Virus record (IMG/VR): IMGVR_UViG_3300017779_000007
Location: 1 to 56,378 of that record
Length of the DNA: 56,378 bases
From: a virus
Direction: 5' to 3' (one strand)
In this document: piece by piece, positions 1 to 6,508 of the stretch
How positions within the stretch are numbered: the first letter of the stretch is position 1
How the letters are laid out: each line of letters begins with the position of its first letter
The notes under the pieces: generated by a model
Database searches by the model: none
What the model saw: only the letters and a program-made list of their open reading frames with translations
What the model was told of the DNA's origin: nothing
Made by a program: the position numbers and the translations under genes

Positions 1-123
1 CATATCGAGGCCGTCGATTGCTTGAAGAAACGGTAACTTCTGCTGGACCCGCTCGACGACATTCCTTGTGATGTTCTGCCTAAGCTGGGCGTTGTCGGCT
101 GCGAAAGCGGCCTGCTGCCGCTC
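1..123. repeat. Terminal direct repeat (left copy), circular-assembly overlap
   Basis: These 123 bases are identical to 56256-56378. The repeat lies inside the scaffold gene, and the reading frame continues perfectly from position 1 into 56255. It is therefore most simply the overlap left when a circular or circularly permuted genome is written linearly, not a physical phage end. Confidence 0.9.
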
Positions 124-903
124 CTGCAACTGCTTCGCCTCTGCCAATGCGGCGTCGGCGTTAGCGTAAAGATGTTCTCTCCGCTGCAAGATGGGATCAA
201 TGTCCTCCATGATCCGGTAGATCCTAGCCTTATCCCGATCACTGGCATCCGGCAGAATATGAGATAACTGCTCTTCCTGTTCCTGCGGGTCGTCCAGTGA
301 CAGCACGTCAATCAAGGCGTCAGAATCGATCTCATACTTGTCGGCGATCTGGTCAGCCTGCTCTACAAGGGCTTCCAGTGGCTGCGAGACCGCCTGATAA
401 TAAGCGGGAGTCTGCTCCAGATTAGTGAGAGCCTGCTGATGCTCATACTCAGAGAGCTTCTCTTGTAGCTGCTCAACGTCTTTATTCTCAACGAGTCCCG
501 TCAGTTCTTTAATCTTTGACTGGTATTCTGTGGATCGTTGCCTCAACATATCCAACTCAGAACGGTTGGTCTTCAACTCAGTCTTGAGTTCCTTGAAACG
601 GTTCGCCGCTTTGGGCGTCCAGTCATCACCAATGTCGTCAGTCAAGCTCTCAATCGGATCTGTATCCTGAACCTCTGTATCCTGAACCTCTGCAACTGGT
701 TCAGGTTCCGCTGCTGCTGGTTCATCAGCAACTGGTTCCGGTTCAGCGGTTGCTTGATCCATGTTCGCGAAAGCGGCTTCCAGTGAGGCTTCAAAGGAAG
801 AGGGTTCAGTGGCGTCCGGCAAGGCGTCGATGTTAGTTGGTGCTTCTACGGCTTCGGGAGCCTCTACGGCTGCTTCTACAGGTGCTTCTACAGGTGCGTC
901 CAT
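1..903 (-). CDS. Scaffold-like capsid assembly protein, N-terminal 301 residues (gene split by contig ends)
   Basis: Starts at the ATG complementary to 901-903, overlapping the preceding 98-aa gene by 16 nt, and runs off the left edge. It continues in frame at 56255 and stops at 55980, giving 392 aa in total. The N terminus is acidic with repeated VEAP units and Ala/Pro/Glu-rich linker (residues 1-75). A highly charged, Gln/Glu-rich, probably coiled-coil core follows (about 90-290). No enzyme motif is visible. Composition, size and position between portal and major capsid protein match phage scaffold proteins, which are internal and leave the prohead. The role is inferred from context, not from a recognised sequence signature. 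Confidence 0.75.
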   Translation of the reverse strand, partial: MDAPVEAPVEAAVEAPEAVEAPTNIDALPDATEPSSFEASLEAAFANMDQATAEPEPVADEPAAAEPEPVAEVQDTEVQDTDPIESLTDDIGDDWTPKAANRFKELKTELKTNRSELDMLRQRSTEYQSKIKELTGLVENKDVEQLQEKLSEYEHQQALTNLEQTPAYYQAVSQPLEALVEQADQIADKYEIDSDALIDVLSLDDPQEQEEQLSHILPDASDRDKARIYRIMEDIDPILQRREHLYANADAALAEAKQLQERQQAAFAADNAQLRQNITRNVVERVQQKLPFLQAIDGLDM

Positions 904-1184
904 TCGTCTGGTTGGTTGGTTTTAGTGTTGGATGGCCGATTAGTCAGCTTCTCCAGATCATTAAAGGCGTCCCTGTATCCCGCATACCAAGCCAGTTTAT
1001 GGCTGTTCGCTTGCGGGTCTGCATCCAACGACGTAACCGTTGGGCCAGAAGCCTCTTTCAAAATCGCAATAGCCTGTTGCAAGGTAGGGTCGTCGATGAT
1101 CTCCTTGAGCCTTGTAACTGACTTTAAATCGTTGAACCAGTGTTCCAGTTTAATGGGAACCGTGGCTTTCTTTTTAGCTGGCAT
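888..1184 (-). CDS. Small conserved head-module protein (98 aa), function unknown
   Basis: A 98-aa protein whose ATG overlaps the portal stop by one base (TAATG), implying translational coupling, and whose end overlaps the scaffold start by 16 nt. The N terminus is lysine-rich (MPAKKK). The body is helical, with a motif WYAGYRDAFNDLEKL near residues 66-80, a pattern often seen in small proteins between portal and scaffold genes. There is no signal peptide or membrane segment. It may be a minor head or connector-associated protein. I do not recognise a named family. Confidence 0.7.
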   Translation of the reverse strand: MPAKKKATVPIKLEHWFNDLKSVTRLKEIIDDPTLQQAIAILKEASGPTVTSLDADPQANSHKLAWYAGYRDAFNDLEKLTNRPSNTKTNQPDEWTHL

Positions 1185-3418
1185 TATTCTTGTTCACGAA
1201 ACTTCAAGGCGGCTTGCGCGTCGCGGATCGCTTGCTCTTGGTCGAACTTCTGTTGCTTGATAGCCATGTCTAGTTCGGCCTTCTGCTGCGTGATCTGCAT
1301 ATCGACTTGCGCCTTCTGTAGCTTCATGTCTACCTCAGACATCTGAGGCTGTCCAGCACCATCTTCAGAAATTTGCTGTTGCTGTTGCTGCTGTTCTCTC
1401 TGAATCTTTTCCAACGCCTTCATGGTGTTGTTGATCGCCTCTTCGGCATACTGGAGAATCTGCTTGGCGTTTCCGACCACGGCCCCCAATGCAGGGTCAC
1501 CGGATGCGTATTGAGCGGTCTCGGAAATGTGCTGGTAGAGTGCCTGCAACGCCGGAAGAACCTGCTGCGGATCTGCTTGGCCTTCGTTGATAGCCTGAAT
1601 GAACTGCTGCAACAGCGGGACGTGCAACTGCAAGTGCTGGCCGTGTAGCTCGCTGGAGACAACAGGAACCTGCTGACCCTGCTGCAACTGCTGGTTCTCA
1701 AGGTAAGCGATCTTGGTATCTACCGTCTGTCTCTCCGACTCTTGTGCCGGAACGTAGCGATCCGCGAGGTCGTGGCCGACACGAGTGCTAACGATGTCAC
1801 GAGTAAGGTTGCGGCGACCAACGTCGTCGAATTGGCCACTAATGCCTTGAAGCTCGCGAAGCGAGACGAGTCTGTTTGCGTGCGATCCATTACCAATGGA
1901 ACGAACTGCTTTGGTCTGTGCGACATCTAATTTTTGAATGAATTCTTTCTCTACGCCCCGCTTCTCGCAGCGGTCGAAGAAATCTTTAATCGCCGCATCA
2001 GGCCGCTTGACCTGAACAATACGGCGGACCATCTCGCGCATCAGGCGAGTCCAACTTGAGTAGAATAGGTTAAGCGTTGAACCACTAATCCTTGTAGCGA
2101 CATCCATGTCCGCTACCACCTGCATCTTGTTCTTGTATGGCGAAGTCTGATTCGGGCCATACGGCGACATCGTATCAGTGTTGAGGTTCAACTGCTGAGT
2201 GAGATCCTGCAAAGCTGGCTGGACTGCGGTTCCTAAGTTAGGAATAGCCTTCTCAACGATCTTCACGTTAGGCGACATCACGGCATACGCTCCGTAGAAG
2301 GTAAAGCTGAGTTCGTCTAGTGAGCGTTGGTTCTCAGGCTGAATCATAACAGCCGACGCCAACATTGCGCCGTCGATCTGCTGGCATCGTAACCTGTTAC
2401 TGGTCTGGATGTGGGAGAAGATCCGCTGGCCGAGACCTCTGATCGAATGATAAGTGCCGTTACTGCCTACTCCGTAAGTGAAGAAGATGTACGCCTGTTC
2501 AGGCGAATCGTAGCGGCTGACCTTTTTGTAGAGGAAATCTTTAGGACTGGACTCAGCGGATATGTAATGACTCACGCTACCGTCGATCTCGCGTACCCAG
2601 TAGTGCAGCACGTCAACGGTAGGGTTCTGGATGCCTGTGTAGAGATCGTTGTTCTTGATCTCTGCCTGCAACGCTTCGTAATCAGAGAATGTATTGCCGG
2701 ACGTGTAGGCGCGGCCAGAGGTCTTGACGTTCTCCATCATTACCCGCTTGACCTCTTTCACGTTCCAGCCGACCGCCTTAGCGGCCTTCTCGTTCTTAAT
2801 AAAGTGGTAGAGTTCGTGTAGCTGATACTGGCGGCGTCCTACCGCGATATCGATTGCGTTCTCTGATGCCTGTGACTGTCTCGGAATAAGAATGTCCGCG
2901 AAGCCGCCGACGCGGAACTTCCAGTCCTCCGGCGAGTCGAAGTAAGCGATCCCGACTCCGTGCTTAATAAACTGTGTGCAGAGACGGAGGTAGCTGCTGT
3001 GGAACTCCGGCCAGCGGCGGAAGAGATCCGTCAGCTCTTGCGCCACGATGTCCTCCTTTGGACCTACTTCGCTCCGCTCGCCTGTCGTGGCCTTGACCTC
3101 TACAAGACGCTCAAGAGAGGTGTAAAGGTCAACGTAGGCCGAAAGGGAGATGTCCAGCAGACGCTGCGCCTCTCCGAAGTTCAGGTTGGTCTTGAGTCCC
3201 TGACCACTGGCCGCTAACTGTGATTGGCTATAAGGTGCGACGCCGTCGAACATACTGTCGATCCGAGAGCGGTTCACGGCAGACTTCTCGTCGGCGCGGA
3301 GCAAGGTTGCAAAAATACCTACGGCGGCTTTTACATCCTTGAGACGTGTTTTGACGGGTTTGCCCTTATCATCTAGGCTCCCTAAATCGAGGCCGTCTAA
3401 GTCAATTAAGTTTGACAT
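1184..3418 (-). CDS. Portal (head-tail connector) protein, 744 aa
   Basis: Forms the dodecameric ring at one capsid vertex through which DNA is packaged and ejected. I chose ATG 3418 because a TTG at 3454 would place the -35 and -10 boxes inside the gene, and because the ATG follows a strong promoter-like sequence. The length is in the range of large podoviral portals. The N-terminal two thirds are mixed alpha/beta with a clip/wing-like centre. The C-terminal 130 residues are Gln-rich coiled coil (runs of QQ, then repeated Q-K-A-x-x-D-M helices), typical of portal barrels. It is followed directly by the 98-aa gene, scaffold and capsid genes. The assignment rests on length, composition and order. 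Confidence 0.85.
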   Translation of the reverse strand: MSNLIDLDGLDLGSLDDKGKPVKTRLKDVKAAVGIFATLLRADEKSAVNRSRIDSMFDGVAPYSQSQLAASGQGLKTNLNFGEAQRLLDISLSAYVDLYTSLERLVEVKATTGERSEVGPKEDIVAQELTDLFRRWPEFHSSYLRLCTQFIKHGVGIAYFDSPEDWKFRVGGFADILIPRQSQASENAIDIAVGRRQYQLHELYHFIKNEKAAKAVGWNVKEVKRVMMENVKTSGRAYTSGNTFSDYEALQAEIKNNDLYTGIQNPTVDVLHYWVREIDGSVSHYISAESSPKDFLYKKVSRYDSPEQAYIFFTYGVGSNGTYHSIRGLGQRIFSHIQTSNRLRCQQIDGAMLASAVMIQPENQRSLDELSFTFYGAYAVMSPNVKIVEKAIPNLGTAVQPALQDLTQQLNLNTDTMSPYGPNQTSPYKNKMQVVADMDVATRISGSTLNLFYSSWTRLMREMVRRIVQVKRPDAAIKDFFDRCEKRGVEKEFIQKLDVAQTKAVRSIGNGSHANRLVSLRELQGISGQFDDVGRRNLTRDIVSTRVGHDLADRYVPAQESERQTVDTKIAYLENQQLQQGQQVPVVSSELHGQHLQLHVPLLQQFIQAINEGQADPQQVLPALQALYQHISETAQYASGDPALGAVVGNAKQILQYAEEAINNTMKALEKIQREQQQQQQQISEDGAGQPQMSEVDMKLQKAQVDMQITQQKAELDMAIKQQKFDQEQAIRDAQAALKFREQE

Positions 3419-3454
3419 ACTTGGCGAGTATATTGGTTTGGCGCGTAATGTCAA
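3419..3454 (-). promoter_or_regulatory. Sigma70-type promoter abutting the portal start
   Basis: On the minus strand, TTGACA (3449-3454) is separated by 16 bp from TATACT (3427-3432), and only 8 nt separate the -10 box from the portal ATG. The predicted transcription start falls within a few bases of the ATG, so the mRNA would be leaderless or nearly so. The -35 box overlaps the stop codon of the upstream gene. Confidence 0.65.
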
Positions 3455-3891
3455 TCATTTGGGTAAGCCTCCTCCATAATCTTCTCCATCCGTACCCAGT
3501 GGGCGCGACCGTCTCTAGTCTTGAGACGGACGTATTCTTTCTTTCCGAAGTCCTTAGTATGCACTAAGAAGGGGACGCCCCTGTATTTTTTGCCTGTGTT
3601 CTGGTATTTCCAGACGGCTCCGTAAGGCGTTACCTTGTAATCGGGATAGTCGGCTACCACCACGAACTCCTCGTCCGGTAAGCCGTGTCGGACTACAGTC
3701 GGGTTGTCGTGGTTAACCTTTCTATACACACCGTCGTCATCAGTAACAAAGGAATGATGTTTTAGGCTCTGCCAATACCGCTTAATCTTTTTGTCGGTTT
3801 TAAGGTTGTAGATGTAATCGTCGTCGGTCAGGGCGTAGTGGGACGCTCCTTCAACGGGTGTCCAGTCTTCTGGTATGTGGTGTTTGGTCAT
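3451..3891 (-). CDS. NUMOD4-like DNA-binding protein, possible remnant of a homing endonuclease (146 aa)
   Basis: Residues about 72-140 show a NUMOD4-like pattern: EEFVVVADYPDYKVTPYGAV, then tandem basic strands ending in HWVRMEKIMEEAYP. This module helps free-standing HNH homing endonucleases bind DNA. The N-terminal half has a similar weaker pattern (YALTDDDYIYNLKTDK), suggesting a duplicated unit. No HNH catalytic residues follow, so it is either a truncated homing endonuclease or a NUMOD-only DNA-binding protein. It sits between a hairpin palindrome (3905-3984) and the portal promoter. The start ATG is 14 bp from the palindrome. Confidence 0.6.
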   Translation of the reverse strand: MTKHHIPEDWTPVEGASHYALTDDDYIYNLKTDKKIKRYWQSLKHHSFVTDDDGVYRKVNHDNPTVVRHGLPDEEFVVVADYPDYKVTPYGAVWKYQNTGKKYRGVPFLVHTKDFGKKEYVRLKTRDGRAHWVRMEKIMEEAYPND

Positions 3892-3904
3892 GTCGGAAGT
3901 CGGT

Positions 3905-3984
3905 AAAAAAAACTTTTCTCTGAGGCTCTTAGTACCTTATAATATATTATAAGGTACTATACGTCTAGGAAAAAAGTTTTTTTT
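3905..3984. repeat. 80-bp palindromic element, copy 1
   Basis: Layout is A-run, CTTTT, a G/C-rich arm, the perfect 28-bp palindromic core AGTACCTTATAAT/ATTATAAGGTACT around a central TA, a second arm, then AAAAAGTTTTTTTT. A second copy lies at 4024-4101 and an inverted copy at 25670-25749. Transcribed either way it would form a long hairpin ending in a U-tract, so it could be a bidirectional terminator. A MITE-like or recombination role is equally possible. Confidence 0.85.
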
Positions 3985-4023
3985 CGTAGTTTAGGTGCGG
4001 GTTTTCCAGCACTCCATTCCCTT

Positions 4024-4101
4024 AAAAAAAACTTTTCTCTGAGGCTCTTAGTATCTTATAATATATTATAAGGTACTATACGTCTGGGAAAAAAGTTTTT
4101 T
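4024..4101. repeat. 80-bp-type palindromic element, copy 2
   Basis: Same orientation as copy 1, differing at a few positions (GTATCTT for GTACCTT; GTCTGGG for GTCTAGG). Its right end overlaps the stop codon of the 86-aa gene at 4100-4102. The 39 bp between copies 1 and 2 resemble the 3' end of that gene, so the copies look like a tandem duplication of gene tail plus hairpin. Confidence 0.85.
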
Positions 4102-4360
4102 ATTGGATTTTAAGTGCCGCTTTTCTAGCATTACGTTTTGCCATGATTTTAGCTTTGTTTTTGCGATAATACTCTTTGTTGTAATTCTTTACGCGATTCT
4201 TGAACGCCTCATACTCCTCCGGTTCAAGGACTTTTGCCACCTCCAATTTCCGAGAGTAGCTGTATTTTGTCTTACGGTAATACTCATTTTGGTAGTCGAG
4301 CCTCTTTTCCCGATTCTTCAAATAGTATTCCTTCTTCTTTTTTGGGTCGTAATTCGCCAT
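4100..4360 (-). CDS. Lys/Tyr-rich basic protein, homing-endonuclease-associated type (86 aa)
   Basis: ATG 4360 is chosen because it follows a promoter-like sequence by 5 nt. The protein is made of repeated YYxKNRxKxxxY and EYYRKxKxK units from residue 10 to the end, strongly basic and helical. Such repeats are common at the N terminus of phage HNH or GIY-YIG homing endonucleases and in small free-standing relatives. No catalytic motif is present. It probably binds DNA; function unknown. The gene is bracketed by hairpin palindrome copy 2 at its 3' end and by the repeat-rich intergenic region at its 5' end. Confidence 0.6.
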   Translation of the reverse strand: MANYDPKKKKEYYLKNREKRLDYQNEYYRKTKYSYSRKLEVAKVLEPEEYEAFKNRVKNYNKEYYRKNKAKIMAKRNARKAALKIQ

Positions 4361-4394
4361 GCCCAACTCTAGCCGAAAGCCAGACCCCCGTCAA
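4361..4394 (-). promoter_or_regulatory. Promoter-like sequence abutting the 86-aa gene
   Basis: On the minus strand, TTGACG (4389-4394) is followed after 17 bp by TAGAGT (4366-4371) and after 5 nt more by the ATG. The geometry matches the portal and tail-gene promoters, again predicting a leaderless transcript. Confidence 0.5.
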
Positions 4395-4634
4395 TTTTTT
4401 TCTAAATGGTATATTGTATACACTGCACTCCGTGCAAAAATCCGAGACCTACCGGTGGCGTCTCCCGAACCCCGAACCCCAAATCACTATCATACTATCA
4501 TGATCAACGCATCACGATACGACGATGCGTTAGTAGTGGTGAGGGATCAGGGAAGCGGGATTCATGAATCAGGAATCAGGTGTCGGTGGATCGGAAGGAA
4601 GGCGGGGCATTGCTCTGCATCAGGTCCAGTGTCC

Positions 4635-4828
4635 GGTGTCCAGTGTCCGGTCTGGTGTCCGGTCTGGTGTCCGGTGTCCAGTGTCCGGTCTGGTGTCCGG
4701 TCTGGTGTCCGGTGTCCAGTGTCCGGTCTGGTGTCTGGTGTCTAGTGTCTGGTGTCCAGTGTCCGGTCTGGTGTCCGGTCTGGTGTCCGGTGTCCAGTGT
4801 CCGGTCTGGTGTCTGGTGTCTAGTGTCT
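4635..4828. repeat. Higher-order tandem repeat of 38-40 bp units (GGTGTCC-based)
   Basis: Five consecutive units start with GGTGTCCAGTGTCCGGTC, at 4635, 4673, 4711, 4751 and 4789. The order is A A B A B: A is 38 bp ending in CTGGTGTCC, and B is 40 bp carrying GTCTAGTGTCT. So there is a 78-bp superrepeat (4673-4750 and 4751-4828). The basic words are GGTGTCC and GGTCTGGT. Open frames across it on both strands are repeat artefacts. Confidence 0.9.
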
Positions 4829-4853
4829 GGTGTCTGGTGTCTGGTGTTCCCCG

Positions 4854-4888
4854 CTTCCCGCTTCCCGCTTCCCGCTTCCCGCTTCCCT
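4854..4888. repeat. CTTCCCG heptamer tandem repeat
   Basis: Four exact CTTCCCG units and a fifth variant unit (CTTCCCT) follow directly after the GGTGTCC repeat block. They are non-coding, and the palindrome ATCATGAT begins two bases later. Confidence 0.9.
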
Positions 4889-5047
4889 TATCATGATTAC
4901 TGAATATCGAAAAAAGATTCGATTGTGCTTGCAATAGGTCAATTCCTTTTCTTGGCCCTCAGATGCGATCTGAGAGCGTTTGCCCCCGTCCGGCTGGTCC
5001 TATTCAATTTCTTTTCGAAACGCGATCCTGAGCGATTCGATGTTCTG

Positions 5048-5071
5048 TTGAACAGTGAAAAGGGTGTTCAA
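5048..5071. promoter_or_regulatory. Inverted repeat TTGAACA-N10-TGTTCAA, candidate operator
   Basis: A perfect 7-bp inverted repeat with a 10-bp spacer sits just upstream of the AT-rich stretch TTTATATAGT (5081-5090), the only strongly AT-rich candidate -10 zone before the first rightward gene. The spacing of the half sites suits a dimeric regulator. No cognate repressor was recognised in the window. Confidence 0.4.
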
Positions 5072-5330
5072 AACTTTGCCTTTATATAGTGTGTTTTTTG
5101 AGGGGCAGCCGGAACATCGAGAAGGGGTTGATTGGTAAGGGATTAGGGTGATCGGTGAAAAAAGAAAAGAATTTGACCGATTTAGCTTGCAGAAAGTAAA
5201 CCGTTATTTTAGTTTCTAGTCATCGCCACAACGGCGTGAGTTGAGTCCACCGACCGACTGCCCCGATCTTTGAAATCACAGAATAGTTTAAGCGTCTTTT
5301 AAATAGCACGGGCCGACATTGGCCCGTTCC

Positions 5331-5395
5331 GCTATTCCCCGCTTCGGCGGGGCATAGCTCACAGCCTCCGGCCATGCCGGAAGTTGCGAGCTATG
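5331..5395 (+). promoter_or_regulatory. Structured leader that can sequester the start codon, copy A
   Basis: GCTAT (5331-5335) pairs with ATAGC (5354-5358) around an inner stem CCCCGC-TTCG-GCGGGG (5337-5352). The same middle strand, ATAGCTC (5354-5360), can instead pair with GAGCTAT (5388-5394), whose last two bases are the AU of the start codon. An inner TCCGG/CCGGA stem (5367-5381) supports that second fold. The two folds exclude each other, as in translational switches. Copy B at 5749-5813 keeps both pairings with compensatory changes. Confidence 0.6.
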
Positions 5396-5740
5396 ACAAA
5401 ACAAGAACAAATAGACATCGTTAGAAACGCAGCACAATCTCTCAACGGAACCCTGATGGGAGATTGGCTCGATGAATCGGTTGCCCAAGCCGCCTCTGCA
5501 TTGGACTCTGACATCAATCCAGCAATTTGGGTTCATGGAATAGAAGAGGCAGTCGCGGTGAAGACATCTACCAAGGTCGCCGAAATACAAGCCTCCTTTG
5601 AAAAACGGGAAGCTGAACTAGCCAAGCGGGAAAGAGACTTCGAAAAGCGCGAATCCGACTTCGAACATTGGAGAGCGGACTTCCACAACACCGTCACCAA
5701 GACGGCCTCCCATCTGGAGTATGTGATCGATCACCTCTAA
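5393..5740 (+). CDS. Coiled-coil early protein, 115 aa, function unknown
   Basis: ATG 5393 is chosen over an in-frame TTG nine bases upstream because its AU closes the conserved leader stem. Residues 1-60 are globular. Residues 65-100 are a charged heptad helix (KREAELAKRERDFEKRE) that should form a coiled coil. No catalytic motif or signal peptide. It is the first gene of the rightward cluster that follows the 1-kb intergenic region. The unrelated next gene has the same leader, so the two are probably co-regulated after transcription. Confidence 0.75.
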   Translation: MTKQEQIDIVRNAAQSLNGTLMGDWLDESVAQAASALDSDINPAIWVHGIEEAVAVKTSTKVAEIQASFEKREAELAKRERDFEKRESDFEHWRADFHNTVTKTASHLEYVIDHL

Positions 5741-5748
5741 CCCTAACC

Positions 5749-5813
5749 GCTACACCCCGCTCCGGCGGGGCGTAGCTCTCAGCTACCGGAAAGATCGGTG
5801 GTTGAGAGCTATG
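5749..5813 (+). promoter_or_regulatory. Structured leader that can sequester the start codon, copy B
   Basis: GCTAC (5749-5753) pairs with GTAGC (5772-5776) around CCCCGC-TCCG-GCGGGG (5755-5770). Alternatively GTAGCTCTCA (5772-5781) pairs with TGAGAGCTAT (5803-5812), covering the AU of the ATG at 5811. ACCG/CGGT (5785-5788 with 5796-5799) stacks inside. Relative to copy A, U-A has become C-G in the first fold, while G-U keeps the second fold, and the second stem is three pairs longer. Confidence 0.6.
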
Positions 5814-6167
5814 AGTAATACTACCACAAAGCAAGACGTGTCCGCCCCTACTGTTGAATTCCTCGCCATCACCGGATTCGGCTGGGCCTATGCTGACTCG
5901 CCAGCGATGGCGATTCAGAAAGCGCAATCGAATATCTCCTACGGGGCGAAGCCTCGTAAGGGATCGAAGAAATGGGAGGAGGCTCAAGACAAAATCCATC
6001 TCTGGATGGTTCCCTCCACTTGGCACGGGACTGACAACTACAGGCCCATCGATGAAGACGGCAACCCTGTTGGAATCCTCCTCCACGGCCATTACAAGCC
6101 CGAAGATAAAACGGCCCAATATGAGGTCATGGACTCGGCCATCAAAGGATGGTTGGAAAACAGATAA
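5811..6167 (+). CDS. Early protein of unknown function, 118 aa
   Basis: The ATG at 5811 closes the leader stem; an upstream TTG is not credible. A soluble alpha/beta protein with aromatic-rich segments (FGWAYADSPAMAIQKAQ near residues 26-42; HLWMVPSTWHG near 64-74). The first segment resembles helices in small proteins that act on repeated binding surfaces, but I recognise no family. There is no membrane segment. It is followed after 23 bp of CCCTGAA repeats by the next gene. Confidence 0.7.
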   Translation: MSNTTTKQDVSAPTVEFLAITGFGWAYADSPAMAIQKAQSNISYGAKPRKGSKKWEEAQDKIHLWMVPSTWHGTDNYRPIDEDGNPVGILLHGHYKPEDKTAQYEVMDSAIKGWLENR

Positions 6168-6188
6168 CCCTGAACCCTGAACCCTGAA
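6168..6188 (+). repeat. CCCTGAA heptamer repeat, three copies
   Basis: Three exact CCCTGAA units fill the gap between a TAA stop and the next ATG. The same heptamer occurs at 6404-6417 (twice) and 8910-8937 (four times), always in spacers of this early cluster. There the last unit supplies the 5' arm of a stem-loop. Confidence 0.85.
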
Positions 6189-6190
6189 CA

Positions 6191-6403
6191 ATGAAGATTA
6201 AAAAATGGATCGTAAACTTGAATGGCCAACACCACACCGTCACAGGTGATTGCGATGGGCATTTGGAAATTCACATCAGCCACGAGGATGGAACTCCTGT
6301 TTACGCTCTTGAGCGCGACATGGAAACGCCAAACGGATGGTTAGATTCCTTCACATCAGAAGGCATAGAAGGGAACTACCGTAAAAAAATCATCAACCAC
6401 TAA
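6191..6403 (+). CDS. Small early protein, 70 aa, function unknown
   Basis: ATG 6191 lies two bases after the CCCTGAA repeat, with no Shine-Dalgarno. The protein is small, Asp/His-rich and predicted beta-rich (IVNLNGQHHTVTGDCDGHLE near residues 7-26). No domain recognised. Spacing and strand place it in the same early transcript as its neighbours. Confidence 0.65.
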   Translation: MKIKKWIVNLNGQHHTVTGDCDGHLEIHISHEDGTPVYALERDMETPNGWLDSFTSEGIEGNYRKKIINH

Positions 6404-6411
6404 CCCTGAAC

Positions 6412-6455
6412 CCTGAACCCCTGCACCATGCAAGACGCATGGTGCAGTATTCAGG
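6412..6455 (+). ncRNA. Two-stem leader element, copy C
   Basis: Outer stem CCTGAA (6412-6417)/TTCAGG (6450-6455), internal loop ccc/ta, inner 11-bp stem CTGCACCATGC/GCATGGTGCAG (6421-6431 with 6437-6447), 5-nt loop. It ends 53 nt before the DUF932 gene. It shares its architecture with the elements at 7558, 7801 and 8932 although the inner-stem sequences differ. Confidence 0.65.
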
Positions 6456-6508
6456 GGTCACAACGACCCACTGAAACAGAACCAATAAACCAATAGAAAG
6501 AAAAAACT

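Larger units (their letters stand above)
4361..5392. other. Gene-free, repeat-rich intergenic region between divergent genes
   Basis: About 1 kb without a credible gene. In order it holds the leftward promoter, a hairpin AACGCATC/GATGCGTT (4506-4531), the palindrome ATCATGAT (4497-4504), a block of 38-40 bp repeats (4635-4828), CTTCCCG heptamers (4854-4888), a second ATCATGAT (4890-4897), a hairpin CTCAGAT/ATCTGAG (4958-4974), an inverted repeat TTGAACA/TGTTCAA (5048-5071), an AT-rich TTTATATAGT stretch just after it, and a hairpin ACGGGCC/GGCCCGT (5308-5327). It is a plausible early control region or replication origin. Neither role is proven. Confidence 0.7.

Noticed and set aside
1-123. 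Terminal repeat as a physical direct terminal repeat of a packaged genome
   Set aside because: It lies in the middle of a coding frame that is continuous across the junction. Assembly overlap of a circular or permuted genome explains it better.
2411-2821. 136-codon plus-strand frame inside the portal gene
   Set aside because: Antisense to conserved portal coding; no leader and no similarity.
4635-4828. CRISPR array
   Set aside because: Units are contiguous with no unique spacers and no palindromic repeat, and no cas gene accompanies them; the Cas4-like nuclease belongs to a recombination cluster.
4620-4934. Long open frames on both strands through the GGTGTCC repeats
   Set aside because: They translate to simple repeats (DTRHQTLDTR..., VSGVQCPVW...) in several frames at once; a stop-poor repeat produces this. 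No start signal or domain.
5337-5352. CCCCGC-TTCG-GCGGGG hairpin as an ordinary terminator
   Set aside because: No U-run follows and it lies within 45 bases of a start codon. The surrounding pairing suggests a leader.
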